NCBI RefSeq assembly: GCF_020026915.1
Contig: NZ_JAINUY010000004.1
Location: 496,001-560,000, forward strand
Direction of reading: 5' to 3'
Length of the DNA: 64,000 bases
From: Flavobacterium potami
Lineage (GTDB): Bacteria; Bacteroidota; Bacteroidia; Flavobacteriales; Flavobacteriaceae
In this document: positions 37,313 to 46,198 of the stretch, in pieces
Numbering within the stretch: position 1 is the stretch's first letter
Layout of the letters: each line of letters starts with the position of its first letter
Translations under genes and position numbers: made by a program
Notes under the pieces: generated by a model
Database searches by the model: none
Seen by the model: the letters and a program-made list of their open reading frames with translations, nothing else
What the model was told of the DNA's origin: nothing

Positions 37313-37843
37313 TTATTTATCGTGTAATATTATTTTATCATCTCTACAATCAGCAATGATCTGATCGATTTTCTCTTCTGTCAGTTTTTCTTTGTAGAAA
37401 TCTCCCAACTGCATCATTGGAGCATATCCACAAGCACCTAAACATTCTACACCAGCAATGGTAAACATTCCGTCTGGAGTTGTTTCTCCCATTTTAATAC
37501 CTAGTTTTTCAGAAGTGTAATCCATTAAATCTTCGGCACCTCTTAAACAACAACAAGAAGTTTGACAGAACTCAAACATGTACTTACCAATTGGCTTTTG
37601 GTTGAACATTGTATAGAAAGTTACCACTTCATAAACCTCGATTGGTTTGATCTGAAGAATCTCGGCAACTTTATCTTGCAATTCAATACTAAGCCAGTTG
37701 TTATGTGCATCCTGAACTTCGTGCAAAACAGGCAATAAAGCCGATTTTTGTTTGCCCTCAGGATAATGGCTGATCAATTCATTGATGCGGTTCATCAATG
37801 CCTCAGTCATGTTTATTTCTTGTTTGTAATGTTTTCTTTCCAT
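37313..37843 (-). CDS. nuoE: NADH-quinone oxidoreductase subunit E (2Fe-2S)
   Basis: Thioredoxin-like 2Fe-2S subunit, 176 residues from the ATG at 37843; an upstream TTG at 37864 or an internal ATG 11 codons further in are alternatives. The N1a ligands are in EFCQTSCC and ECLGACGYAP. NuoE partners NuoF in the NADH-oxidising module. The 77 bases before it hold a CGCAAAGGCACAAA word repeat and an AAAATCTAAAT word. Confidence 0.95.
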   Translation of the reverse strand: MERKHYKQEINMTEALMNRINELISHYPEGKQKSALLPVLHEVQDAHNNWLSIELQDKVAEILQIKPIEVYEVVTFYTMFNQKPIGKYMFEFCQTSCCCLRGAEDLMDYTSEKLGIKMGETTPDGMFTIAGVECLGACGYAPMMQLGDFYKEKLTEEKIDQIIADCRDDKIILHDK

Positions 37844-37858
37844 TTTATTCTTGTTTTG

Positions 37859-37917
37859 CCACAAGGGCGCAAAGGCACAAATTTTTTAATTTAAATTCTA
37901 TGGTCTAAAATCTAAAT
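37859..37917. repeat. Short word repeats between nuoD and nuoE
   Basis: GCCACAAGGGCGCAAAGG (37859-37876) resembles the GCAAAG words in the palindrome at 12993-13046, and AAAATCTAAAT (37907-37917) is a partial copy of the 12-mer found at five other spacers. Only one arm of each is visible. Confidence 0.4.
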
Positions 37918-37920
37918 TTT

Positions 37921-39159
37921 TTAGGCGTCTAATTCTCCTGCAATTACGTTCAAACTCGAAAGGATGATAATTGCATCAGAAAGCATGGCACCTTTAATCA
38001 TTTCTGGGAATGCTTGGTAATAAATAAAGCATGGTCTTCTGAAATGTAATCTATATGGAGTTCTACTTCCGTCTGTTACTAAATAAAAACCTAGTTCTCC
38101 ATTTCCTCCTTCTACTGGGTGGTAGATTTCTGCAACTGGTACAGGAACTTCTCCCATTACGATCTTAAAGTGATAAATTAAAGATTCCATAGAAGTGTAA
38201 ACATCTTCTTTTGGAGGAAGGTAGTAATCTGGAACTTCAGCATGATATTCGTTTCCTGGAGGCATTTTTTCTAATGCCTGACGAATAATGCTTAAACTTT
38301 CCCAAACTTCAGCGTTACGAACACAGAAACGATCGTATGTATCTCCTGATTTTCCAACAGGAACAATAAAATCGAAATCTTCGTAAGATGAGTAAGGTTG
38401 TGCTACACGTACGTCATAATCAACTCCGGCAGCACGTAAGTTTGGACCTGTAAATCCGTAAGCCATTGCTTTTTCAGCAGTGATACCACCTACGTTTACA
38501 GTTCTATCCAAGAAAATTCTATTTCTCTCGAATAAGTTTTGGAATTCTTCCCAAACTGGTGGAAATTCTTCTAGGAATTTATCTAGTTTTTTGAAAACTT
38601 CTGGAGACCAGTCTCTTTCAAAACCACCAATTCTTCCCATATTTGTAGTCAAACGAGCTCCACAAATTTCTTCGTAGATTTCGTAGATTTTTTCTCTAAA
38701 TTGAAATACGTATAAGAAACCAGTATACGCTCCTGTATCTACACCTAAGATTCCGTTACAGATAATGTGGTCGGTAATACGAGCCAACTCCATAACGATA
38801 ACTCTTAAGTATTGTGCTCTCTTTGGAACTTCAATACCCAATAGTTTTTCTACTGTCATCCACCATCCCATATTATTAATAGGAGACGAACAATAGTTCA
38901 TACGATCTGTAAGAGGTGTAATTTGATAAAAAGGACGATTTTCGGCAATTTTTTCGAATGCTCTGTGGATGTAACCAATAGTTGGCTCAGCCTCAAGAAT
39001 TTTTTCACCATCCATCAACAAGATATTTTGGAAAATACCGTGCGTAGCTGGGTGAGTCGGACCTAAATTCAGTACAGAAAGTTCGCTTCCGTCGTCATTT
39101 AGTCTCTCCTTAATTATTTTAGCATAACGATGCTCTGGTGGTAATAATAGTTCTGACAT
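37921..39159 (-). CDS. nuoD: NADH-quinone oxidoreductase subunit D
   Basis: A 412-residue subunit homologous to the large subunit of NiFe hydrogenases, contributing to the quinone site. Signatures include LGPTHPATHGIFQ with the conserved histidines, IGYIHRAFEKIAE and the C-terminal DAIIILSSLNVIAGELDA. In E. coli, NuoC and NuoD are fused; here they are separate genes 21 bases apart. Confidence 0.97.
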   Translation of the reverse strand: MSELLLPPEHRYAKIIKERLNDDGSELSVLNLGPTHPATHGIFQNILLMDGEKILEAEPTIGYIHRAFEKIAENRPFYQITPLTDRMNYCSSPINNMGWWMTVEKLLGIEVPKRAQYLRVIVMELARITDHIICNGILGVDTGAYTGFLYVFQFREKIYEIYEEICGARLTTNMGRIGGFERDWSPEVFKKLDKFLEEFPPVWEEFQNLFERNRIFLDRTVNVGGITAEKAMAYGFTGPNLRAAGVDYDVRVAQPYSSYEDFDFIVPVGKSGDTYDRFCVRNAEVWESLSIIRQALEKMPPGNEYHAEVPDYYLPPKEDVYTSMESLIYHFKIVMGEVPVPVAEIYHPVEGGNGELGFYLVTDGSRTPYRLHFRRPCFIYYQAFPEMIKGAMLSDAIIILSSLNVIAGELDA

Positions 39160-39180
39160 TTTATAATGTTGAATTATTTT

Positions 39181-39702
39181 TTAGCAATTTGTTGTTGTTC
39201 TTCCGAAGAATCTGTCATCCTTATCTGTTCTTCCGCTGTCTTCCATTGGGAATTCTTTTCTCATTGGGTGAGATTGCATTTCGTCCATATTTAAAATACG
39301 TTTCAATTGCGGATGTCCAATGAAGTCAATTCCGTAAAAATCGAAAGTTTCTCTTTCCATCCAGTTTGAAGACAAGAAAATATTTGAAACCGTTTTGATT
39401 TCTGGTTTTTCGCCGTTTAAGAAAACTTTGATTTTTAATCTTTTGTTTTCGTACCAGTTGTGTAAATGATAAACAACTGCAAACTGACGTTCTGTTTCGT
39501 TATCTGGATAATGAATGCCGCACAAATCTGTTAAGAAGTGAAAACGTAATTCTGGATCATTTTTAAGGAAAAGAATCAACGGTGTGATTTTATCAGCCGA
39601 AGCTTCTAAAGAAAAAATATCTCTTTCTTGTTGAAAGTTAAAAACATCATTATTGAATGTTTCTACAAGTTTGTCTTGAATTTGGGTATTTTCTAAGGCC
39701 AT
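39181..39702 (-). CDS. nuoC: NADH-quinone oxidoreductase subunit C
   Basis: A 173-residue subunit of the 30-kDa family. The signature ERETFDFYGIDFIGHPQLKRIL is present near residue 115, and the end MRKEFPMED is typical. It follows nuoB by one base. Confidence 0.95.
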   Translation of the reverse strand: MALENTQIQDKLVETFNNDVFNFQQERDIFSLEASADKITPLILFLKNDPELRFHFLTDLCGIHYPDNETERQFAVVYHLHNWYENKRLKIKVFLNGEKPEIKTVSNIFLSSNWMERETFDFYGIDFIGHPQLKRILNMDEMQSHPMRKEFPMEDSGRTDKDDRFFGRTTTNC

Positions 39703-39703
39703 C

Positions 39704-40252
39704 TTATGAGATATTATATGAAGCTAATAATTCTTGGTATTCTGGTGAGCTTCTTCGTCTCACAGATTCGCTTTTTACCAAGTCCTGAAGTCTCATAACT
39801 CCATCAACAATTTGTTCTGGTCTTGGCGGGCATCCTGGCACATAAACGTCAACTGGAATTACTTTGTCAATTCCTTGAAGAACAGAGTAAGTATCAAAAA
39901 CTCCTCCTGAAGAAGCGCAAGCTCCAACAGCAATTACCCAGCGAGGTTCTGCCATTTGCTCGTAAACTTGTCTTAAAATTGGAGCCATTTTTTTAGAAAT
40001 AGTTCCCATAACTAATAACATATCGGCTTGTCTTGGCGAGAAACTCACACGCTCAGAACCAAATCGAGCTAAGTCATAGTGAGAAGCCATTGTTGCCATG
40101 AATTCGATACCACAGCATGAAGTCGCGAAAGGAAGCGGCCATAATGAGTTAGCTCTTGCTAAACCAACAACATCACTAAGTTTTGTAGCGAAGAAACCTT
40201 CACCAGTAACTCCTTCTGGCGGCGCAACCATATTTACTTTTGAATCGCTCAT
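39704..40252 (-). CDS. nuoB: NADH-quinone oxidoreductase subunit B (N2 cluster)
   Basis: A 182-residue subunit holding the terminal 4Fe-4S cluster N2. The ligands are in [11 protein letters not shown] (paired cysteines), [11 protein letters not shown] and [10 protein letters not shown]2 reduces quinone at the NuoB-NuoD interface. The 149-base spacer to nuoA is filled by repeats. Confidence 0.97.
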   Translation of the reverse strand: MSDSKVNMVAPPEGVTGEGFFATKLSDVVGLARANSLWPLPFATSCCGIEFMATMASHYDLARFGSERVSFSPRQADMLLVMGTISKKMAPILRQVYEQMAEPRWVIAVGACASSGGVFDTYSVLQGIDKVIPVDVYVPGCPPRPEQIVDGVMRLQDLVKSESVRRRSSPEYQELLASYNIS

Positions 40253-40255
40253 TTT

Positions 40256-40400
40256 ATTTTAGATTTCTGATTTTAAATTTTAGATTTTGAAATCGTAAAA
40301 AGTAAAATCAATTTTTTAAATCAGTACTTTAAATTTGAATGCAAATTTTAAATCTCAGAATTAGATTAATCTAAAATCTCAGATCTAAAATCTAAAATCA
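40256..40400. repeat. ATTTTAGATTT-word repeats between nuoA and nuoB
   Basis: The spacer is composed of variants of TTTTAGATTT and its complement. The 12-mer ATTTTAGATTTT (40277-40288) has its exact inverse AAAATCTAAAAT at 40387-40398. A further 11-base copy lies at 40256-40266. The outer arms could fold the whole spacer into one RNA hairpin within the nuo mRNA. Confidence 0.7.
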
Positions 40401-40401
40401 T

Positions 40402-40767
40402 TTATTCCCACTCTAAGGCTTTCTTTTTGATGATGTAAAAGAAACCAACTAAAAGCAAAGACATGAAAACTAACATTTTTAACATTCCTTCAATTCCTAA
40501 GTCTTTGAAGTTTACTGCCCAAGGATAAAGGAAAATAACCTCTACGTCGAATAATACGAACAAAATGGCAACTAAGAAGTATTTTACAGAGAATGGAATA
40601 CGGGCGTTACCAACAGATTCGATACCACATTCGAAGTTTTTATCTTTAACTTCAGAGGTTCTTCTTGGTCCTAATTTTCCAGAAATAATGATTGTTCCTA
40701 CCACAAAACCAACAGCTAAAATAAACTGCATTAAAATAGGAATGTAACTGTATTGATCAGATTGCAT
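40402..40767 (-). CDS. nuoA: NADH-quinone oxidoreductase subunit A
   Basis: A 121-residue, three-helix subunit and the first gene of the operon. KNFECGIESVGNARIPFSVKYFLVAILFVLFDVEVIFLYPWA, split by the quinone-side loop, is the family signature and includes the conserved cysteine and acidic residues. A consensus promoter lies 34 bases upstream. Confidence 0.96.
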   Translation of the reverse strand: MQSDQYSYIPILMQFILAVGFVVGTIIISGKLGPRRTSEVKDKNFECGIESVGNARIPFSVKYFLVAILFVLFDVEVIFLYPWAVNFKDLGIEGMLKMLVFMSLLLVGFFYIIKKKALEWE

Positions 40768-40800
40768 AAACTTCGGGTTTTATACTTAAAAAATGAGCCA

Positions 40801-40831
40801 CAAAGATAACTTGGAACTCTGTAAAACACAA
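40801..40831 (-). promoter_or_regulatory. Promoter of the nuo operon
   Basis: On the minus strand, TTG (40831-40829), a 20-base spacer and TATCTTTG (40808-40801) match the Bacteroidota consensus upstream of nuoA. Confidence 0.6.
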
Positions 40832-40938
40832 GCTAAAAAGGGATTTAAGTAGGGAGCGAAATGGCGTTTATGCCTAATTTTTATTGATTATAAATAACAT
40901 GGTGTTATTTTAATATTTTTTTAAGAATTGGGTAAAAA

Positions 40939-40966
40939 AAAACGTCTCGATACTTCGAGACGTTTT
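40939..40966 (-). terminator. Terminator after the cold-shock gene
   Basis: A 12-bp perfect stem (AAAACGTCTCGA with TCGAGACGTTTT) with a 4-base loop and a T-run on the minus strand. Confidence 0.85.
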
Positions 40967-41010
40967 CTGAGACCATTCAGAGGCAAAAAAAATAAATTGC
41001 TATATTTTTC

Positions 41011-41205
41011 TTAGATTACTGCTACTTTAGCAGCAACTTTCCCTTTTCTTCCTTCTTCTTCTTCATAGCTAACACGGTCACCTTCGCGTAATTCTTCCGC
41101 GTTAATTCCTGAAGCGTGAACGAAGATATCCTTTCCTGTTTCTTCGTCTGTAATGAATCCATAACCTTTAGATTCATTGAAAAATTTTACTGTACCTGTA
41201 CGCAT
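41011..41205 (-). CDS. Cold-shock domain protein
   Basis: A 64-residue CspA-type single-strand nucleic-acid binder. RNP1 (KGYGFI) and RNP2 (DIFVHAS) are intact, and the acidic loop SYEEEEGRKGK is typical of Bacteroidota members. It acts as an RNA chaperone. It is monocistronic. A possible -7 element TACATTTG lies 30 bases upstream (41242-41235), with TTG at a short 15-base spacing, so no long cold-regulated leader is evident. Confidence 0.95.
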   Translation of the reverse strand: MRTGTVKFFNESKGYGFITDEETGKDIFVHASGINAEELREGDRVSYEEEEGRKGKVAAKVAVI

Positions 41206-41508
41206 TGTAATTGTAATAATAATTTATAATAAAGCAAATGTAACATATAAAATCATACAAAAGACATGTACGTGTTAATTTTTTGTAAAAATTATTGATT
41301 TCCAGTGTTTTTACGTGGTTTATTGCATCAAATTTCATATGAAATACGATAATTTGAGAATCGTTAATTGTAAGAATCTAAAAAAGATCGATTTGTAAGA
41401 ATTTAATATTTCAAAAAACGGCTGATTTACGAATATTTTGCCCTTTTTGAAATAAAAAAAGCGACTGAAAATTTTCAATCGCTTTTTTTTATTTTGTGAT
41501 CAATTTTG
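41206..41508. other. Intergenic region between the cold-shock gene and aspS
   Basis: A 303-base gap. It contains the cold-shock promoter candidate at 41235-41260, a 14-base perfect palindrome ATTTCATATGAAAT at 41332-41345, and the aspS terminator at 41454-41488. Nothing else is recognisable. Confidence 0.65.
41454..41488 (-). terminator. Terminator after aspS
   Basis: The stem AAAGCGA / TCGCTTT continues, after a one-base bulge on each side, into TGAAAATTTTCA, with A/T runs at both ends. It lies 21 bases past the aspS stop. Confidence 0.8.
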
Positions 41509-43260
41509 TTAGATCATATCAATTTTAATGTGTAATTCTTTCAATTGCGCATCATCAATTGCAGCAGGAGCATCGATCATTACGTCGCGTCCAGAATTGT
41601 TTTTAGGGAACGCGATGAAATCTCTAATCGTTTCCTGACCTCCTAAAATAGCAACTAAACGGTCCAAACCAAATGCTAGACCTCCGTGTGGCGGCGCACC
41701 GAATTGGAAAGCGTCCATTAGGAATCCGAATTGGGCTTTTGCTTCTTCTTCGGTAAAACCTAAATATTTAAACATTAACTGTTGTGTTGCTTTATCGTGA
41801 ATACGAATAGATCCACCTCCAATTTCATTTCCGTTTAAGACCATATCGTATGCGTTTGCACGAACTTTTCCAGGTTCTGTTTCTAGCAATGCCATATCTT
41901 CTGGTTTTGGAGAAGTAAATGGGTGGTGCATGGCGTGATAACGACCGCTTTCTTCGTCAAGTTCTAATAATGGGAAATCTACAACCCAAAGAGGTGCAAA
42001 TTCCTCAGGATTACGTAATCCTAAACGAGTTGCCAATTCCATACGTAAAGCAGATAATTGTGCACGCGTTTTGTTTGCTGGTCCAGAAAGTACAAAAATC
42101 ATATCTCCAGGATTTGCTTCTGTAGCTTTTGCCCAATTTGTTAAATCATCCTGATCGTAGAATTTATCTACAGATGATTTGTATGTTCCGTCTTCATTAC
42201 ATTTTACGTAAACCATTCCAGATGCTCCAACTTGTGGACGTTTAACCCAGTCAATTAACCCGTCGATTTCTTTTCGAGTATAATTTCCAGCTCCAGGAAC
42301 AGCGATTCCGACAACTAATTCTGCTGCATTAAATACAGGGAATTCTTTATGTTGTGCATATTCGTTTAATTCTCCGAACTTCATTCCGAAACGGATATCC
42401 GGTTTATCGTTTCCGTATGTTTTCATGGCATAATCGTAGGTAATTCTTGGGAATTTATCTACTTCAATACCTTTAATTTCTTTTAGTAAATGTCTTGTCA
42501 AACCTTCAAAAATATTTAAAATATCTTCTTGTTCCACAAATGCCATTTCGCAGTCAATTTGTGTAAACTCTGGCTGACGGTCTGCACGTAAATCCTCGTC
42601 ACGGAAACATTTCACGATTTGGAAATATTTATCCATTCCACCCACCATCAAAAGTTGTTTGAAAGTTTGTGGAGATTGTGGTAGCGCATAAAACTGACCT
42701 TCGTTCATACGGCTTGGTACAACGAAATCTCTTGCTCCTTCTGGAGTAGATTTGATTAAGTAAGGCGTTTCAACTTCGCAGAAATCTAAATCAGATAAAT
42801 ATTTACGAACTTCCATTGCCACTTTGTGACGGAATAATAAGCTGTTTTTTACCGGATTTCTTCTAATATCCAAGTAACGGTATTTCATTCTGATGTCTTC
42901 TCCACCGTCAGTTTCATCTTCTATAGTAAATGGAGGAGTAAGAGCAGTGTTTAGGATCGTTAATTCAGAAACTAAAATTTCGATTTCACCAGTCGGGATA
43001 TTTTTGTTTTTAGCTTCACGCTCAATTACAGTTCCTTTTACTTGAATTACAAATTCTCTTCCTAGAGTTTTAGCCAATTCAAAAACGGTTTTATCAGTAC
43101 GACTTTCGTCGAAAATAAGTTGTGTAATTCCATAGCGGTCGCGTAAATCGACCCAATTCATAAATCCTTTATCACGCGATTTTTGAACCCAGCCCGCAAG
43201 TGTAACTTCGGTATTAATATTTGAAGCGTTTAATTCGCCACAATTATGACTTCTATACAT
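41509..43260 (-). CDS. aspS: Aspartyl-tRNA synthetase
   Basis: A 583-residue class II synthetase that charges tRNA-Asp. The ATG at 43260 is chosen because it starts [11 protein letters not shown], the usual N-terminus; an ATG at 43293 would add 11 unusual residues. The OB-fold anticodon domain spans about 1-110, class II motif 2 is at [16 protein letters not shown], the bacterial-type GAD insertion at about 280-420, and motif 3 at [16 protein letters not shown] -7-like TACTTTTG lies upstream at 43286-43279. Confidence 0.97.
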   Translation of the reverse strand: MYRSHNCGELNASNINTEVTLAGWVQKSRDKGFMNWVDLRDRYGITQLIFDESRTDKTVFELAKTLGREFVIQVKGTVIEREAKNKNIPTGEIEILVSELTILNTALTPPFTIEDETDGGEDIRMKYRYLDIRRNPVKNSLLFRHKVAMEVRKYLSDLDFCEVETPYLIKSTPEGARDFVVPSRMNEGQFYALPQSPQTFKQLLMVGGMDKYFQIVKCFRDEDLRADRQPEFTQIDCEMAFVEQEDILNIFEGLTRHLLKEIKGIEVDKFPRITYDYAMKTYGNDKPDIRFGMKFGELNEYAQHKEFPVFNAAELVVGIAVPGAGNYTRKEIDGLIDWVKRPQVGASGMVYVKCNEDGTYKSSVDKFYDQDDLTNWAKATEANPGDMIFVLSGPANKTRAQLSALRMELATRLGLRNPEEFAPLWVVDFPLLELDEESGRYHAMHHPFTSPKPEDMALLETEPGKVRANAYDMVLNGNEIGGGSIRIHDKATQQLMFKYLGFTEEEAKAQFGFLMDAFQFGAPPHGGLAFGLDRLVAILGGQETIRDFIAFPKNNSGRDVMIDAPAAIDDAQLKELHIKIDMI

Positions 43261-43417
43261 AATCAAAATTTTAGACTGCAAAAGTAAATACAAAATTCAA
43301 GATAATATAGTAAAGTGAGAAGTTGATTCAGAATAATTTCAAATAAATTGTTAATTCTGAAATTCCAAAGCGATAATTCTTTAGTTTTGATTCATTAAAA
43401 AACAAATATTAATACCT

Positions 43418-44413
43418 ATGAAGAAACTTTTTGTTGCTGGTTTGGTCATTTTTAATGCTTTGAATAGTATAGGACAAAGCACTAATTCAATTAAGTTCAC
43501 GGCTAAAATCGCAAATAGAAATAGCGATACCTTAGTAATTAGAGGAAGAAATAATTTTAAACAAGTCATTCCGATCGATCAAAAAGGCGTCTTTGCTGCA
43601 AGTTTTGATGCTCCAAAAGGATTTTACATGTTTACAGATGGAAAAGAATCTTCAAATCTTTATTTAAAACCAAATTCTGAAATCAATTTGACGATGGATG
43701 CCAAAGAATTTGATGAAACAATAGTATATAAAGGTAAAGGTGTTAACGAAAGTAACTTTTTAGCTCAACAAGCTTTAAAAGATGAAACTTTTCAGGATAA
43801 TGCTTTTAAGAAAGAAGCTGCAGAATTTGCGACTTTATTAGATAATAAGTTAAAAGCAGACACGGAGAGTGTTGAAAAAGGAGATCTTGATCCTGAATTT
43901 AAAACTGCATTAAAAGGTAGTTTTGAAAGTTTTCATCAATATGCTGCAGAAAACTATGATAGGGTTTCTAAAGCCAACAAAATGGTAGGAAAGCCTTCTC
44001 CAGGTTTTGACTATGAGAATTTTAAAGGAGGAAAAACAAAACTTTCTGATTTAAAGGGGAAATATGTTTACATTGATCTTTGGGCTACTTGGTGCGCGCC
44101 TTGTAGAGCTGAAATTCCATACTTACAAAAACTTGAAGAAAAGTTTCACGGAAAAAATATTGAATTTGTAAGTATTTCTATTGACAAATTAAAAGACAAC
44201 GAAAAATGGAAGAAATTTGTAACCGATAAACATCTTGGAGGGACGCAACTTTTTGCTGATAAAGATTGGGAATCTGAGTTTGTTATGAATTACGGAGTGA
44301 CCGGAATTCCAAGGTTTATTTTAATAGATCCAAAAGGAAATATTGTGAAGTCAGATGCACCTAGACCTTCTGATGCAGCACTTGAAAATGAATTAAATGC
44401 ATTATTGAACTAA
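43418..44413 (+). CDS. TlpA-like thioredoxin-family protein with N-terminal DUF4369-like domain
   Basis: A 331-residue exported protein. A signal peptide (KLFVAGLVIFNALNSIGQ) is followed by a beta-rich domain resembling DUF4369 at about 22-110, a helical linker, and a C-terminal thioredoxin fold with the active site DLWATWCAPCRAEIPYL near residue 225. Such proteins act as periplasmic thiol-disulfide reductases, often for cytochrome c maturation or stress. A -7-like TAGTTTTG lies at 43382-43389. It is divergent from aspS and ends at its own terminator. Confidence 0.9.
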   Translation: MKKLFVAGLVIFNALNSIGQSTNSIKFTAKIANRNSDTLVIRGRNNFKQVIPIDQKGVFAASFDAPKGFYMFTDGKESSNLYLKPNSEINLTMDAKEFDETIVYKGKGVNESNFLAQQALKDETFQDNAFKKEAAEFATLLDNKLKADTESVEKGDLDPEFKTALKGSFESFHQYAAENYDRVSKANKMVGKPSPGFDYENFKGGKTKLSDLKGKYVYIDLWATWCAPCRAEIPYLQKLEEKFHGKNIEFVSISIDKLKDNEKWKKFVTDKHLGGTQLFADKDWESEFVMNYGVTGIPRFILIDPKGNIVKSDAPRPSDAALENELNALLN

Positions 44414-44470
44414 AATATTTACGAAATTTATAACGTTATCGTAAATTTTAGTTTTTTCTAAAATCTCAGT

Positions 44471-44498
44471 AAAACCAGTGCTTCAGCGCTGGTTTTTT
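44471..44498 (+). terminator. Terminator after the TlpA-like gene
   Basis: AAAACCAGTGC pairs with GCGCTGGTTTT (one G-U pair), loop TTCA, then a T-run. Confidence 0.8.
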
Positions 44499-44624
44499 GT
44501 TTTTAAACACTTTTCCAATGTTAAGTTTTTACTTAATGTTACCAAATTGTTAAGCAAAAGTTTTTTTAATGTAAACTATTGATTATATTTGATAACAATT
44601 TGATAACATTTAATACCTAAAGAT

Positions 44625-44972
44625 ATGAAAAAGTGTGTGATTTTAGCGGCTGTGTTATTCTCTGGAATTTTAACAGCACAAGAAGGTAAACCTGAGTTAG
44701 AAGCTGTTGGAAATAAAGTAAAAGCTACTTACTATTATGAAAATGGCAAAATACAGCAGGAAGGCTTTTTTAAAGATGGGAAATTGGACGGTGTTTGGGT
44801 ATCTTATGATGAAAGAGGAAATAAAACTGTAGAAGGAGAGTACACAGAAGGTTTAAAAACTGGAAAATGGATGTTTTTCAATGAAAAAAATCTTACTGAA
44901 GTAGCTTTCGATGACAGTAAAGTGAGTTCAGTTAAGAATATACAAAAAAACGCTGTTGCCAACAGAAACTAA
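44625..44972 (+). CDS. Small exported protein with MORN-like (YwqK-type) repeats
   Basis: A 115-residue protein with a signal peptide (KKCVILAAVLFSGILTAQ) and three MORN-like units: YYYENGKIQQEGFFKDGKLDG, broken here between turns, WVSYDERGNKTVEGEYTEG and KTGKWMFFNEKNL. Databases often label such proteins YwqK-family antitoxins, but no toxin gene is nearby and the repeats alone do not imply that role. A -7-like TATATTTG lies at 44584-44591. Function unknown. Confidence 0.75.
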   Translation: MKKCVILAAVLFSGILTAQEGKPELEAVGNKVKATYYYENGKIQQEGFFKDGKLDGVWVSYDERGNKTVEGEYTEGLKTGKWMFFNEKNLTEVAFDDSKVSSVKNIQKNAVANRN

Positions 44973-44995
44973 TTAAGAAGATTTCTTAGATAAGT

Positions 44996-45024
44996 AAAAC
45001 CGCTCTTTTAGGGGCGGTTTTTTT
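44996..45024. terminator. Terminator between the MORN-like gene and the PepSY operon
   Basis: AAACCGC / GCGGTTT stem with a T-run on the plus strand. It overlaps the stop codon of the convergent PepSY gene by two bases and may serve both directions. Confidence 0.75.
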
Positions 45025-46135
45025 ATGCTTTAGATTTTTTGCTTTTGTAATTTCTTCCGTACCAAATTATAAATCCAGTAACAGGAAGTGCTGCGGCAAA
45101 TAAACTTACTATAAAGGCAATTATTTTTCCTGGCAAATCTAAAATTTGGCCAGTATGAATTCCGTAGTTCATTTCTACAACCTGTAGGCCAAGACTTTTA
45201 TTTTCGAAGGGTTGCTTCTGAATTAATTTCCCATCATTTGGATGAAAGTAATAATTGCTTTGATGATCATAACGTAAAGCATGAGGATAGGCTCCAGTGC
45301 TGATAATATCTCCTTTTTGCTGTGGAATTAGTACAAAAAGCATTTCGGCTTTGGGCTGTAATTTTGTGGTTTCAATAAAAGCACGATCAATTGCTCTAAT
45401 AGAATTTGTTTTAAATTGTGTGGTGTCAATTACAGGGAGTTTGGTTTCTAAAGCTTTGTCTCGACCAAAATTAAATGACTTGTAAATTCCATCTCCAACC
45501 CACTCGTAAGTAAACGTCAGTCCAGTTATAGCAAGAATTAATGCTATTATAGAAATGTAAAAACCAGATGTATTATGCCAGTCATAATTGACACGGCGCC
45601 ATTTTGCAGACCATTTTATGGTTAAACTTCTTTTTAAGTCGGTTCTTTTTTTCGGCCACCATTGGATAATTCCTGAAATTAATAAAAGAATAAAAATAAT
45701 CGTTGCGCCGCCAATAATGTGTTTTCCTATATAATCGGGAAGGAGTAAATACAAATGAATGTATTCAACAATAATAAAAAAATCGGTTTCTGGATTTTCT
45801 GTTTTTAAATATTTCCCGGTATAAGGATTGAAATAAAGATATAAGGTTTCGTTGTCAGAATAAGTATAAACGATTGCCGAACGGTTTTTTCCGTAATATG
45901 AAACCATGGAGACTTTATTCTTGGGAAGAATTTCTTTTGCTTTTTCCTGTAGAACAGTAGGAAGTACAAATGGTGTATTTTGAGGCTCAACCAAACGCCA
46001 TTCTTTACGAGTAATGTCTTTTATTTCATCGTGAAAACAGAAAATACAACCCGTAACACTTATGATAAAAACAATAAGCCCGGAAATTAATCCGAGCCAT
46101 TTATGTAGAAAACGTATTTGCGTCTTGAATCCCAT
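45023..46135 (-). CDS. PepSY-associated transmembrane protein (siderophore-iron reductase type)
   Basis: A 370-residue inner-membrane protein with four main helices and a periplasmic PepSY-like domain. HKWLGLISGLIVFIISVTGCIFCFHDE starts it, here read across a loop; further histidines lie at EYIHLYLLLPDYIGKHIIGG, YDWHNTSGFY and GIHTGQILDLPGK, fitting haem or metal coordination within the membrane. PepSY_TM proteins such as FpvG of Pseudomonas take part in reducing iron-siderophore complexes. It lies 63 bases after a second PepSY gene and ends the four-gene operon. Confidence 0.88.
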   Translation of the reverse strand: MGFKTQIRFLHKWLGLISGLIVFIISVTGCIFCFHDEIKDITRKEWRLVEPQNTPFVLPTVLQEKAKEILPKNKVSMVSYYGKNRSAIVYTYSDNETLYLYFNPYTGKYLKTENPETDFFIIVEYIHLYLLLPDYIGKHIIGGATIIFILLLISGIIQWWPKKRTDLKRSLTIKWSAKWRRVNYDWHNTSGFYISIIALILAITGLTFTYEWVGDGIYKSFNFGRDKALETKLPVIDTTQFKTNSIRAIDRAFIETTKLQPKAEMLFVLIPQQKGDIISTGAYPHALRYDHQSNYYFHPNDGKLIQKQPFENKSLGLQVVEMNYGIHTGQILDLPGKIIAFIVSLFAAALPVTGFIIWYGRNYKSKKSKA

Positions 46136-46198
46136 TTTTGATTAAAAGCGTAAATGTATACGCAAAATCAATAGAGGGCAAATTATTTAAGCTAATTT

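Noticed and set aside
44625..44972. YwqK-type antitoxin
   Set aside because: The MORN-like repeats fit that label, but there is no toxin gene beside it and the protein is exported.
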